A stretch of DNA of 64,000 bases from Bdellovibrio sp. NC01 (GTDB lineage: Bacteria > Bdellovibrionota > Bdellovibrionia > Bdellovibrionales > Bdellovibrionaceae), in NCBI RefSeq assembly GCF_006874625.1, contig NZ_CP030034.1, positions 2,666,001 to 2,730,000 of the forward strand. Reading direction: 5' to 3'. Shown here piece by piece: positions 8,709 to 16,380 of this stretch. The translations under genes and the position numbers were made by a program. Position 1 is the first letter of the stretch; each line of letters begins with the position of its first letter. The notes beneath the pieces are model-generated. The model was not told where the DNA came from. It saw only the letters and a program-made list of their open reading frames with translations, and did not search any database.

Positions 8709-8742
8709 AGAAGAGGGAGTCTTGTGAACTCCCTCTTCTTTT
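8709..8742 (-). terminator. intrinsic terminator between two small secreted-protein genes
   Basis: AGAAGAGGGAGT (8709-8720) pairs with ACTCCCTCTTCT (8728-8739) around a seven-base loop, with T-rich flanks on both strands. It would end transcription of the 8769-9089 gene. Confidence 0.8.
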
Positions 8743-8768
8743 TACATATTAATTAACAAATTTAAAAG

Positions 8769-9089
8769 CTATTCGACTCCAGAACCGCCACCACCGAAAC
8801 CATCAGGAGGAGGACCTGGGGGACGACCACCACCTCCACCACCCATTCGTGTTGGTGGCTCAAAGCCTTTGGCTTTCAAGCACGCATCCAATGACTGTCT
8901 TTGTTCGTCCGTTGGTGCCGTAGGACGTTGACCTGCTTCGGGTCGACTCAATCCTGCGGCGGTTGCGCACTCCTCGAAAGCGGCTCTTCTTGCATCTTGT
9001 GAGCTGTCTGAAGTTGCTGCATGGGCCATTGAAGTCAGCGCCACAACCGAAGCAACCATCAGAGAAGCTCTAGTGAATTTTGTATTCAT
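8769..9089 (-). CDS. small exported protein with Gly/Pro-rich tail
   Basis: The start at 9089 is chosen because GGAGAG lies just upstream and MNTKFTRASLMVASVVALTS begins a normal signal peptide ending in AHA. The mature protein is about 80 residues. It has two Cys (EECATAAG and DACLKAKGF), each followed by a small helix-like segment, and then a Gly/Pro-rich tail (GGGGGGRPPGPPPD). No catalytic family is evident. The repeated Cys-x-x-Ala/Lys segments suggest a disulfide-stabilised hairpin, which is only an inference. Confidence 0.7.
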   Translation of the reverse strand: MNTKFTRASLMVASVVALTSMAHAATSDSSQDARRAAFEECATAAGLSRPEAGQRPTAPTDEQRQSLDACLKAKGFEPPTRMGGGGGGRPPGPPPDGFGGGGSGVE

Positions 9090-9264
9090 AACACTCTCCT
9101 CTTTCACACAAGCATAGGCAAATAAGATGGAGCGTAGATGGAAGTCTCAAAACAAGGCGCCGCCCAGAGAATCTCTAAAGGAGATTCCTCGACCTTCCGA
9201 CAAGTCCTCCATATTCTTTGCATCATTTAAGGTCACAATTGTTTGCAGGACTAAAGGGGATCAA

Positions 9265-10017
9265 ATGAAGTTCAATAAAAAGTTTTTGGGACCTGTGGCT
9301 GTTGTTGCAGGACTTGCTGTGACCGTTTTAAGTTTCCAAAACTGCGCGAATAATCAATCTGGTTCTAGCTCATCAACAGACAGCACCACCGCGACTGATA
9401 CGACATCCACTTCGGCAGCGGTACTGACTTATCCCAATACGACTCCGGTTTATATGGTTCCTGGTCAAAGTGTGACTGTGAAATTCTTAAAACCTTCTGG
9501 CATCACGGATCTAACGAACTGGGTATGGTATGCGTATAACGATGGCCATGCGCTGGCATCACACTTTGGGACACCGGTTGAAAGCAATGGTTATCTTTAT
9601 ATCTCTGTGACTCTTCGTTCGGATTGGACGACAGCAAGCAAAGACGTTCGCGTGTATTTATATAATAAAAGTACACAGACTTACTTAGACGGCAACGGTG
9701 TGGTTCTGCGTTTAACATACGGCTCAACGACAGCTTACACAGGTGATGCGGTGGCAGAGATGTGCCAACTTTCTACGGCAGCTTACGTTCCGACATTCAT
9801 TTATTCAAAAACTGCGGCGGCGGCCGATGCACTTTATGTCTATGACAACGGTGCTGGTATTGGTTACTTAAGTTGTTCTTGGAGTGATAGTTCAGGCAAT
9901 ACGACTTCAGCCATTGATTGTTTGAATACGTCAGCTTGGCCAAGTGGCTGGGCATCGATGACTTTGAATCTTTACGCAACAAACAGATGCGGAACTTCTT
10001 TCAGTCACTCGTACTAA
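9265..10017 (+). CDS. lipoprotein with Ser/Thr-rich linker
   Basis: The ATG at 9265 follows AAAGGGGATC and starts an N-terminal signal MKFNKKFLGPVAVVAGLAVT that ends in LSFQNC, an apparent lipobox with Asn before Cys. A linker rich in Ser, Thr and Asp (residues 30-50) leads to a mature domain rich in Tyr, Thr and Ser with several Cys, probably beta-sheet. No known family is recognised. A strong terminator follows. The same FxNC ending occurs in the subtilase encoded nearby on the other strand. Confidence 0.75.
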   Translation: MKFNKKFLGPVAVVAGLAVTVLSFQNCANNQSGSSSSTDSTTATDTTSTSAAVLTYPNTTPVYMVPGQSVTVKFLKPSGITDLTNWVWYAYNDGHALASHFGTPVESNGYLYISVTLRSDWTTASKDVRVYLYNKSTQTYLDGNGVVLRLTYGSTTAYTGDAVAEMCQLSTAAYVPTFIYSKTAAAADALYVYDNGAGIGYLSCSWSDSSGNTTSAIDCLNTSAWPSGWASMTLNLYATNRCGTSFSHSY

Positions 10018-10038
10018 GATTGTAAAACTCAAAAAGCA

Positions 10039-10068
10039 AAAAGCCCGGTGATGACCGGGCTTTTTTTT
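10039..10068. terminator. intrinsic terminator
   Basis: AAGCCCGGT and ACCGGGCTT form a nine-pair stem with a GATG loop, followed by eight T's and preceded by A's. It can serve the lipoprotein gene and the convergent subtilase gene. Confidence 0.92.
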
Positions 10069-10094
10069 ATTCTTATAATTTGTTTTATTAAGAC

Positions 10095-11807
10095 TTATTG
10101 ACCACCGACGAAGCTGATACCCCAGCTTGTCAACGTACCGGTTGTGCCTGATTGCGCATCAATCACCGTCAGTTTCCAGTTACCACTGGCAGAATACTCA
10201 CCCAAGAAAGCGTTACTTAAGAATACTTCTCCACCGGTAAAGCTTGTCATACCCGTCAAAGAATTGCCGGCATTGATGATAATACTTTTTGTACCGTTGG
10301 GTGAAGTTAACATGAATTCAAGCTGTGACATCTTGGCGTGTGAAACCACCGCTTTGATTTTGACACCTTCGATCTTCACGTTATCAGTCGTTACGTTAAT
10401 GGTACTTGATACGCCGGTCGCATTGTAATCAGGAATGCCTAAGCTGACATTGCCTGAACTGTACCAACCCGTTTCGTGATAAGTTCCAAGCGCCGAAGTA
10501 TAAGTCTTTGCCATCTTCACAGCCGCATCGACATTGATCGCACCAAAGCCATACCAGTTATGAAATTTGAAACCAGCAGCATTCGTAACCCAACCTTGTT
10601 CCCACACTAAGCCTGAAGCCATTTGTGATGGGATCAAAGGATGTGCAATATTGGAAGTGTTAGAACCAGAGCGTGCCGTCGCAGCTAAAATATACTTCAC
10701 ATCACGCCACGAAAGATTTGGATTTACTTGCAACATCAAAGCAACGGCACCAGAAACTGTCGGAGCCGCCGATGAGGTTCCATTAAAAGTCACGGTATAG
10801 TTACAACCTGAATTTCCAGACTGACCTTTTTCAAATTTCACACTCGTTGAAATATTCGACTGCGACTCGCCTAGACTGCAACCCATACGATCCGTTGTCA
10901 TCATCGCTGGATACGAAGCACCGTCTTCACCACCAAAAGATGAAATCCATAAATTCGCACCTGGGGAAGAATAAGAAGCTGAAACACCGGTAGCATCTAA
11001 AGCCGCCACGTTAATCGTATACGGAGTCGCATCGTCACGGTCAAAGTTCGAATTCCCAATGCATGAAGTATATTGGGTACCGCCACACTCAACCACAAAA
11101 TCGTTACCGGCAGCTTTGACGTAAATAGTGCCTTTACCATTACGCTGCGAAGTCACAGCCGTTTTAAGATTGTTTTCCCAGTTGGTCGCGGCACCATCAC
11201 TGTTATCATCGACATAATATTGGCTTGCGCCCCAACTCATATTGGAAATATCAAACGTGCCTTTTAGCTGATCGATATATTTCGAATAATCCGTGTGAGT
11301 CACACCACTGGAAATCACGTTCGCACTAACCAGTGAAGCCTTCGGAGCGACACCACGTGAGCCAACACCGTTGCCACCAACCGCTGCGGCAAGACCCGCA
11401 ACAGAAGTTCCGTGGGTATCGCCATCTCTTAATGGTGGGCCGTTGCTGGAAGTATAAGGCGCAGACAAGGCGTAATTCTTAGATGACCCATACAAGAAAT
11501 TTGCATGGAGATCTTCATGCGTATCTTCAAAACCTGTATCAGAAATTTGAATCACAACACCGGTACCAAAAATTCCTTCGGACCAAGTGCTGAGCAGATT
11601 CATATCCTTCCCAGAAGAACCGGCATTCGAAGCATAAACTTTCTGGCCACTATTTTCCAAATGCCACGCCAAACCCAAATACGGATCATCACCCATACTT
11701 GCCAGAGTCTGAAAGCCCAATTCCGAACAGTTGGTGAATGCAACCGAAGTCACAGCCCCAAGACTCGCCAGAACGATCGCTATGCGGAGCTTTTTACTTT
11801 TTAGCAT
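10095..11807 (-). CDS. S8 subtilase with proprotein-convertase P domain, lipoprotein-type signal
   Basis: This 570-residue kexin-like serine protease begins with a signal ending in VAFTNC, an apparent lipobox. The catalytic domain starts almost at once (DPYLGLAWHLENSGQ). The triad is Asp90 (ISDTGFEDTHEDL), His132 (GDTHGTSVAG) and Ser345 (FNGTSSAAP), with the oxyanion Asn in KAAGNDF. The C-terminal 130 residues form a P/homoB domain (LEFMLTSPNGTKSII, then GNWKLTVID). The N-terminal pro-domain usual in the family is absent. The overlapping upstream gene encodes a candidate for it. A substrate-degrading role on the cell surface is inferred. Confidence 0.9.
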   Translation of the reverse strand: MLKSKKLRIAIVLASLGAVTSVAFTNCSELGFQTLASMGDDPYLGLAWHLENSGQKVYASNAGSSGKDMNLLSTWSEGIFGTGVVIQISDTGFEDTHEDLHANFLYGSSKNYALSAPYTSSNGPPLRDGDTHGTSVAGLAAAVGGNGVGSRGVAPKASLVSANVISSGVTHTDYSKYIDQLKGTFDISNMSWGASQYYVDDNSDGAATNWENNLKTAVTSQRNGKGTIYVKAAGNDFVVECGGTQYTSCIGNSNFDRDDATPYTINVAALDATGVSASYSSPGANLWISSFGGEDGASYPAMMTTDRMGCSLGESQSNISTSVKFEKGQSGNSGCNYTVTFNGTSSAAPTVSGAVALMLQVNPNLSWRDVKYILAATARSGSNTSNIAHPLIPSQMASGLVWEQGWVTNAAGFKFHNWYGFGAINVDAAVKMAKTYTSALGTYHETGWYSSGNVSLGIPDYNATGVSSTINVTTDNVKIEGVKIKAVVSHAKMSQLEFMLTSPNGTKSIIINAGNSLTGMTSFTGGEVFLSNAFLGEYSASGNWKLTVIDAQSGTTGTLTSWGISFVGGQ

Positions 11808-12579
11808 ATCTCTCCGTTACGACTTGGACGTTAGCAGTTTCAACACGTGGATCATTGCGCATTGTTTGTAACAACAAACTTAAATCAAACGGTTCTGCTC
11901 CTGCAGTGACGTAATAAGAGCGTGTTTCTGGAAAAGCGTTCAGCAAACGCAACCCGTGATCTAGCACGAAACTTTCAAAGTCTGTGCTGTCACGAAGAAC
12001 GACAAGATAACTTCCAGAAATCAAACCAGGTCTTTGCCCGTTGTCTTTATATACAACGATCGGCTGCGAAGAAGAGAAATTATGTTCATCCGCTTTAAAT
12101 GCAGAAGCTTCCACCACAGTGAAACTTCCCACTTGGCCAATCGCTTTACCTGTACCGTTATAGTTTTCAGTTGGCACCGCCGTCATGTGATTCCAAACTT
12201 TCCAACTGCCGTCTTCCCACAATGGAGTCGTCGTCAATTGTTCAGCGCTAGGTCGCACTTGCACAGTGTTGGGATTTCTATTGCGCGCTAAGATACCTTC
12301 AGTTGGCATCTTGCGTTTGCCGTTATCATTAAAGAAGGCTGAATCAGGAACTTCAGCTCGCGGAGTGAAACCTTGTTGAGGGCCACCCGCTTCGGTATTT
12401 GCTTGTGAAGCGCTTAAAGAAGGCTTCGATGAAGCCTGTTCATTGGACTCAGGCTTTTGTGCTTCAGAGGTCTTATGCTGACTTACCGTTGCTTCAACAG
12501 CACCCTGTCTTTTCCAATAGAAAAAGACCGCCACTGCCACAACTAATATAAGAAAGATTCCAACCCCATTACGCTTCAT
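11794..12579 (-). CDS. membrane-anchored protein with candidate subtilase pro-domain
   Basis: The 261-residue product has one N-terminal membrane segment (residues 6-22), a Gln/Ser/Glu-rich stretch and a globular C-terminal region. The last 75 residues run SGSYLVVLRDSTDFESFVL ... FPETRSYYVT ... MRNDPRVETANVQ. This has the beta-alpha-beta pattern of subtilisin pro-peptides (inhibitor I9-like), including the usual 'D-P-x-V-x-x-V' ending. The gene overlaps the protease gene by 14 bases, so the two are translationally coupled. A foldase and inhibitor supplied in trans is inferred and has not been shown. No protease motif is present. Confidence 0.7.
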   Translation of the reverse strand: MKRNGVGIFLILVVAVAVFFYWKRQGAVEATVSQHKTSEAQKPESNEQASSKPSLSASQANTEAGGPQQGFTPRAEVPDSAFFNDNGKRKMPTEGILARNRNPNTVQVRPSAEQLTTTPLWEDGSWKVWNHMTAVPTENYNGTGKAIGQVGSFTVVEASAFKADEHNFSSSQPIVVYKDNGQRPGLISGSYLVVLRDSTDFESFVLDHGLRLLNAFPETRSYYVTAGAEPFDLSLLLQTMRNDPRVETANVQVVTERYAKK

Positions 12580-12619
12580 ATCTACTCATAGATATCGGAA
12601 TTTTTTCAGGAAACCGTAT

Positions 12620-13138
12620 CTAAAATTTATTACCAAGAACGCCCATCACTTGGCTGAATCGAGTTAACATGTTCCCGATTTGAGTCTTCTCTTCCGTATC
12701 GAAGTGAGACCACAGCTTACTGATGTTGTCGTGATAAACAGGATAGATCTTCTTAAGAAGCTCTGTGCCTGCAGGGCTTAATGTCACTCTATAAGAGCGG
12801 CTATCACCTGCGTTCTGAGTTGATTGAATCAATCCCGAATCTTTAAGACCCGAAAGAATCGCAGAGATCGTGGCATTTGTTACACCGACTTTCTTTGCCG
12901 TTTCTGTTGGAGTCATACCGGCTTCGTTATGAAACAACATATTTAATATGATAAAGCGACTTGTCGTGATTCCGTGTTGACCAAAGAAGTCTTCAAGCAC
13001 TGTCTCAAAATCAGACGTGATCTTCCTCATCAGTAAGTGCAGATAAATATCCTGCGGCTTGGCTGAAGAGTTCTCTCTATTAATATAAGCAGTCACGGTT
13101 TGCTCAGTTGGAATTTCATCATAAAACAATTTTGCCAT
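12620..13138 (-). CDS. MarR-family transcriptional regulator
   Basis: This 172-residue winged-helix protein has the MarR pattern. The recognition region is TPTETAKKVGVTNATISAIL, then GLIQSTQNAGDSRSYRVTLSPAG forms the wing with the conserved D-x-R-S-Y-x-V-x-L-T. The family usually dimerises and represses nearby genes until a small molecule binds. AGGAAG precedes the ATG. The gene lies just upstream of the subtilase pair on the same strand, with a 40-base gap. It could co-transcribe with or control that pair, but no operator was identified. Confidence 0.85.
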   Translation of the reverse strand: MAKLFYDEIPTEQTVTAYINRENSSAKPQDIYLHLLMRKITSDFETVLEDFFGQHGITTSRFIILNMLFHNEAGMTPTETAKKVGVTNATISAILSGLKDSGLIQSTQNAGDSRSYRVTLSPAGTELLKKIYPVYHDNISKLWSHFDTEEKTQIGNMLTRFSQVMGVLGNKF

Positions 13139-13378
13139 ACATCACTTCCTCGAATGCTTAAGACTGTAAATGACAAGTGTTGAAGCACTATGGAAAAAAA
13201 GTTCTACAGTGTGCTACAGGTGTATTCCAATTTACGTCCTTTTTGCTTTGTGTCTTAAACTGAGTCGCTCCTAGCTCAAATAAATCGAGGCTCGCATATG
13301 GAGCGGATGGCACATCTCTTGAGTATAGGGATTATGAAGGCTTTATTGAGTTTAAAACAAATACAGAGAGAGGACTTT

Positions 13379-13858
13379 ATGAAAACGAACCTATTGAAAC
13401 TAGTAAAAGTAGTGGCTTTGGCCGCTATGACTATGATGCTTGCTAACTGTTCTAAAGACAGTGGCTCTTCAAACGGCGCAGTTGCAGGTTACGGATTGAA
13501 CCAATACGGTCAATGCGTGTATACAGCGACAGGCCAAATCGCTCCAAATACTACCTATTGTGGAACGAACACGGGCTATACTTATAACTCTTATGGCCAA
13601 TGTATCCAAACATCGACTGGCCAAGCAGTAGCAGCTACATATTGCGCAACTTCAGGCAATTCTTGTAACGGTACTTACTACTACGGTAACGGTTACGGTC
13701 AAGTGATGTCGATCCAATGTTCTTCTACGAGCACAGTGTACTACTCAGGTTCATACCAATCTGGTTATGGCCAAGTTTACAACTGCCGCGGCTTGTACTT
13801 GTACCAACTAGTTAACTACGGCACTGGTCAACAATACCAACAGATCACTTGCCAATAG
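13379..13858 (+). CDS. lipoprotein with Cys-containing Tyr/Gly/Gln repeats
   Basis: The ATG at 13379 follows AGAGAGGACTTT and gives the signal MKTNLLKLVKVVALAAMTMM ending in the lipobox LANC. The mature part is rich in Tyr, Gly, Gln and Cys. It contains two similar units (NQYGQCVYTATGQ...YC and NSYGQCIQTSTGQ...YC) of about 36 residues, then related YGQV segments. The Cys pairs suggest disulfide-closed repeats in the envelope. No known family is recognised. A long in-frame upstream extension to 13298 lacks a good ribosome site and would spoil the signal. Confidence 0.75.
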   Translation: MKTNLLKLVKVVALAAMTMMLANCSKDSGSSNGAVAGYGLNQYGQCVYTATGQIAPNTTYCGTNTGYTYNSYGQCIQTSTGQAVAATYCATSGNSCNGTYYYGNGYGQVMSIQCSSTSTVYYSGSYQSGYGQVYNCRGLYLYQLVNYGTGQQYQQITCQ

Positions 13859-13878
13859 TTCCAAGTTAAAAAGCTAAA

Positions 13879-14043
13879 GTCCTCGCCAACTCCCTTTAAA
13901 AAGGAGTTGGCCTCTCTAACGAGGACAGGAGCGCCGCTTGCTCCCGAGAGGTGTCCAAAACGTCAGCAGTGCCAAGTTGGGTCTTGCATGAAAAGACTCC
14001 CCGTTCCAGCAACATTTCCTAAGGGAAATTGGTAAAAGAACGG
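13879..14043 (+). ncRNA. candidate structured RNA or structured leader
   Basis: This gene-free stretch holds several complementary arms. GTCCTC (13879) pairs with GAGGAC (13921), enclosing GCCAACTCC/GGAGTTGGC. Alternatively GGACA (13923) pairs with TGTCC (13952), enclosing GGAGC/GCTCC, and CCTCTC pairs with GAGAGG. Then come GTCTT/AAGAC (13981-13997) and CCGTTC/GAACGG (14001-14043), which encloses ATTTCC/GGAAAT. The helices nest and some exclude each other. It matches no RNA family I recognise (not SRP, tmRNA or c-di-GMP-I). It could be a small RNA or the 5' leader of the 14101 gene. The strand is assumed from the neighbours. Confidence 0.35.
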
Positions 14044-14100
14044 CAAATGTTTTAGAAGATCTCCATTAGTAAAAACCGAATTTACTTTTAGGAGATTAAA

Positions 14101-14484
14101 ATGAAAAACCTTATCGTTCTTGTTGCGACTTTCGCATCCGTATCAGCTTTTGCTAAACCAGGCGCTGATATCTACATGACTCGCGTTACTTGCAAATCTG
14201 TTCAAAACTACATCGACAACAATACTACTGTGAACGTCCTTGAGGGCGGCATCAGCGGTATTCCACAAGTTGAAGTTCAACGTTCAACTGTTGTTGGCTT
14301 CCAATCTACTAGAACACTAGTTAGAAAAGTTCCTTATACAACTGAAAATGCAACGACTGTTTACGAAGGTAAAAACTTGCGTTTAACTTTGGATTTCTCT
14401 GCTCCAGTTCAAGGCGAATTGTACGCTGGTAAACTTGAGACAAAAAATTCAGTAACTGCTCTACTTTGCCAAATCATCAAGTAG
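14101..14484 (+). CDS. small exported protein of unknown function
   Basis: This 127-residue protein has a signal peptide MKNLIVLVATFASVSAFA, cleaved before Lys. The mature part has two Cys (RVTCKS and ALLCQI) and a beta-rich pattern of Thr and Val, compatible with a small disulfide-bonded beta barrel in the periplasm. A Shine-Dalgarno site TTAGGAGA precedes the ATG. No family is recognised. The upstream 240 bases are strongly structured and may be its leader. Confidence 0.75.
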   Translation: MKNLIVLVATFASVSAFAKPGADIYMTRVTCKSVQNYIDNNTTVNVLEGGISGIPQVEVQRSTVVGFQSTRTLVRKVPYTTENATTVYEGKNLRLTLDFSAPVQGELYAGKLETKNSVTALLCQIIK

Positions 14485-14491
14485 TTTGCAT

Positions 14492-15136
14492 TTAGGACTT
14501 TAGCAGTCTCTTCGCAAGAAGAGCTGCTAAACTTCCGATCACAACGGTTGGTACGACGAAGTGCCACATCACAACGTGCATCCCGTTATCATCTCCGCAA
14601 TTTAAGTTAATCAAAACTCCGCCAATTGCCAGACAAGCACAACCTGCTAACAACGACGAACGCAGTGGTTTTGTATTCAAACCTCTGGCTGCTTTTCGAT
14701 AAACCAATGTTGAAATTAATAAAGCCGTTAAGACCGTGACACTGGCACAACGAGCTCCGCCAGAAAACAGACCTTCATGCATGGCCTCGTCTGACATCCC
14801 TGCCAATAAATAAAGATGCCAGCTGCTGACTGCGACAAGCAATGTGACGAAACTCCATTTGAAAGCTGCAGACAGTTTTGCACCTGGAGTCGCTAACACG
14901 AATAAGATGTTTAAACCCAAGAACGACAACGCTGACCATAAAATCAGGCCAAACCAAAAATAAGACTGTGTGCTTTTGGCAGAAAAATCCGTGCGTGGAC
15001 CACTGACAAGCAACCCTAAAACAACTAGAACCGCAGCAATCCCTGCATACGTCAACGCGATCATGGCTGGTGACTTCCACGGTTTTACGGGTTGTGCATC
15101 GGAAGAAAGTTTCGAAATCAGATCTTCAGTTTTCAC
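14492..15136 (-). CDS. NrsF-like (DUF1109) anti-sigma factor
   Basis: This 214-residue integral membrane protein has six predicted hydrophobic segments after a short cytoplasmic N terminus (MKTEDLISKLSSDAQPVKPW), matching the DUF1109/NrsF family. In Caulobacter, NrsF holds an ECF sigma factor of the SigF type at the membrane and two conserved Cys are important. Cys are present here at GGARCASV and INLNCGDDNG. The start overlaps the sigma gene's stop by four bases, the usual coupled arrangement. The last third contains GMHVVMWHFVVP, also typical of the family. Confidence 0.85.
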   Translation of the reverse strand: MKTEDLISKLSSDAQPVKPWKSPAMIALTYAGIAAVLVVLGLLVSGPRTDFSAKSTQSYFWFGLILWSALSFLGLNILFVLATPGAKLSAAFKWSFVTLLVAVSSWHLYLLAGMSDEAMHEGLFSGGARCASVTVLTALLISTLVYRKAARGLNTKPLRSSLLAGCACLAIGGVLINLNCGDDNGMHVVMWHFVVPTVVIGSLAALLAKRLLKS

Positions 15137-15711
15137 AACATGCCTCCCTGAACTTGATCCTTCAAGGATTTGATGGCGCGATGAACGGTCACTTTGACGT
15201 CGCTGGCAGAATAACCTGTTTTCTTTGCGACTTCATCAATGGATAGACCTTCTATCTTCACCATTTGTAGGACCTCTCGTTGTTTGGGCGACAACAGCGC
15301 TAATAATTTTTCAGCATCAAGGCTGTGATCACTTTCCAATGTCATCAAGGCCTCGATGTTTTCAAGTTCATCTTCAAGACTGACCATGGAACGCTGCACT
15401 TTCGCACGACGTAAATAATCAATCATCTTATGGCGAGCAATCGCGTACATCCACGGCAAAAAGAATTGCTCAGAATTATACGTTTCTCGCTTTTGGTGAA
15501 TTGCCAGCAGGACTTCTTGCACCAAGTCTTCTGAGTTCTCTAAAGGAAGTTTAAACCGACGAAGAGAATTGCGAAGATACTTGGAAAGCAGCCCACTCAT
15601 AAGAGTCAGCGCCTGCTTATAGCTTGCACCATCGCCGGCCTGTGCCTTGCTCATGAGTTTTGACAATTCCATCTCGCTTTTATCGCTTGCGAGACTATTC
15701 ACTTCATTCAT
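15133..15711 (-). CDS. ECF RNA polymerase sigma factor (SigF-like)
   Basis: This sigma-70 family ECF factor has region 2 (EDLVQEVLLAIHQKR, then FFLPWMYAIARHKMIDYLRR) and region 4 (LSPKQREVLQMVKIEGLSID, then a helix-turn-helix ending AIKSLK). It is paired with an NrsF-like anti-sigma factor and divergent from msrB and dipZ, which suggests an oxidative or metal stress response. The outermost ATG (15711) is listed. However, a promoter-like -10 box (CGAA) shares a base with that ATG, so real translation may start at Met14 (15672) or Val4, or the message may be leaderless. Confidence 0.88.
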   Translation of the reverse strand: MNEVNSLASDKSEMELSKLMSKAQAGDGASYKQALTLMSGLLSKYLRNSLRRFKLPLENSEDLVQEVLLAIHQKRETYNSEQFFLPWMYAIARHKMIDYLRRAKVQRSMVSLEDELENIEALMTLESDHSLDAEKLLALLSPKQREVLQMVKIEGLSIDEVAKKTGYSASDVKVTVHRAIKSLKDQVQGGML

Positions 15712-15736
15712 TCGTAGGACCTTCGCAAAAGGTTAC
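15711..15736 (-). promoter_or_regulatory. putative ECF promoter of the sigma/anti-sigma operon
   Basis: Reading the minus strand, GTAACC (15736-15731) and CGAA (15714-15711) are separated by 16 bases. This resembles the GTAACC/CGAA promoters I recall being described for Caulobacter SigF. It would give autoregulation. The CGAA overlaps the outermost ATG of the sigma gene. Confidence 0.55.
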
Positions 15737-15800
15737 AATCTGAGATTCTTTTTGTTTTCCGCTGTCGATAAGTCTAACTATGAGAAAATAAAATTCAACT

Positions 15801-15825
15801 GTAACCTTTTAGATGATCCTGCGAA
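15801..15825 (+). promoter_or_regulatory. putative ECF promoter of msrB-dipZ
   Basis: GTAACC (15801-15806) and CGAA (15822-15825) are separated by 15 bases, 34 bases before the msrB ATG. The first ten bases, GTAACCTTTT, are identical to those of the divergent copy. The shared motif indicates joint control by the neighbouring ECF sigma factor. Confidence 0.55.
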
Positions 15826-15858
15826 TGAGTCATTAGTAAGCCCTTTTGAGGAGGTTCT

Positions 15859-16371
15859 ATGAAACATAGCGGAATTATTCCTATCGTCGCCATGATGTGC
15901 GCACCAGCAATGGGTGCAGACTATAGTGGTTATAAAAAGCCGTCGAACGATGAGCTTAAAAAGCAACTGACTCCCGAACAATACGACGTGACTCAGCGTG
16001 AAGGCACGGAAGCGCCATTCCATAACGCTTATTGGAACAACCACGAAGAAGGACTCTATGTCGACGTCGTTTCAGGGGAACCCCTATTCAGCTCAATAGA
16101 CAAATACGATTCAGGAACTGGCTGGCCAAGTTTTACGAAACCCCTTGATAAGAATGCCGTGACCGAAAAAACCGATCACAAGCTTTTCATGGAAAGAACG
16201 GAAGTGCGTAGTAAACACGCAAACTCGCACCTTGGTCACGTCTTTGATGATGGCCCGGGTCCCGAGGGCAAACGCTATTGCATGAATTCGGCATCGCTGC
16301 GCTTTATCCCTGTCAGCAAACTTGAAGCTGAAGGTTACGGCGAATATTTGAAATTGTTTAAAAAGAAATAG
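15859..16371 (+). CDS. msrB: periplasmic methionine-R-sulfoxide reductase, single-Cys type
   Basis: The 170-residue product carries a signal peptide ending in APAMGA and a full MsrB fold ([37 protein letters not shown]). The catalytic Cys is Cys141 in [11 protein letters not shown]. Both zinc CxxC pairs are absent. The recycling Cys found before GWPSF in many enzymes is Thr (DSGTGWPSF), so the mature enzyme has one Cys. It repairs oxidised Met in envelope proteins and needs an outside reductant, probably the DipZ protein encoded nine bases downstream. A GAGGAGG site precedes the ATG. Confidence 0.92.
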   Translation: MKHSGIIPIVAMMCAPAMGADYSGYKKPSNDELKKQLTPEQYDVTQREGTEAPFHNAYWNNHEEGLYVDVVSGEPLFSSIDKYDSGTGWPSFTKPLDKNAVTEKTDHKLFMERTEVRSKHANSHLGHVFDDGPGPEGKRYCMNSASLRFIPVSKLEAEGYGEYLKLFKKK

Positions 16372-16380
16372 AGGATTTTT

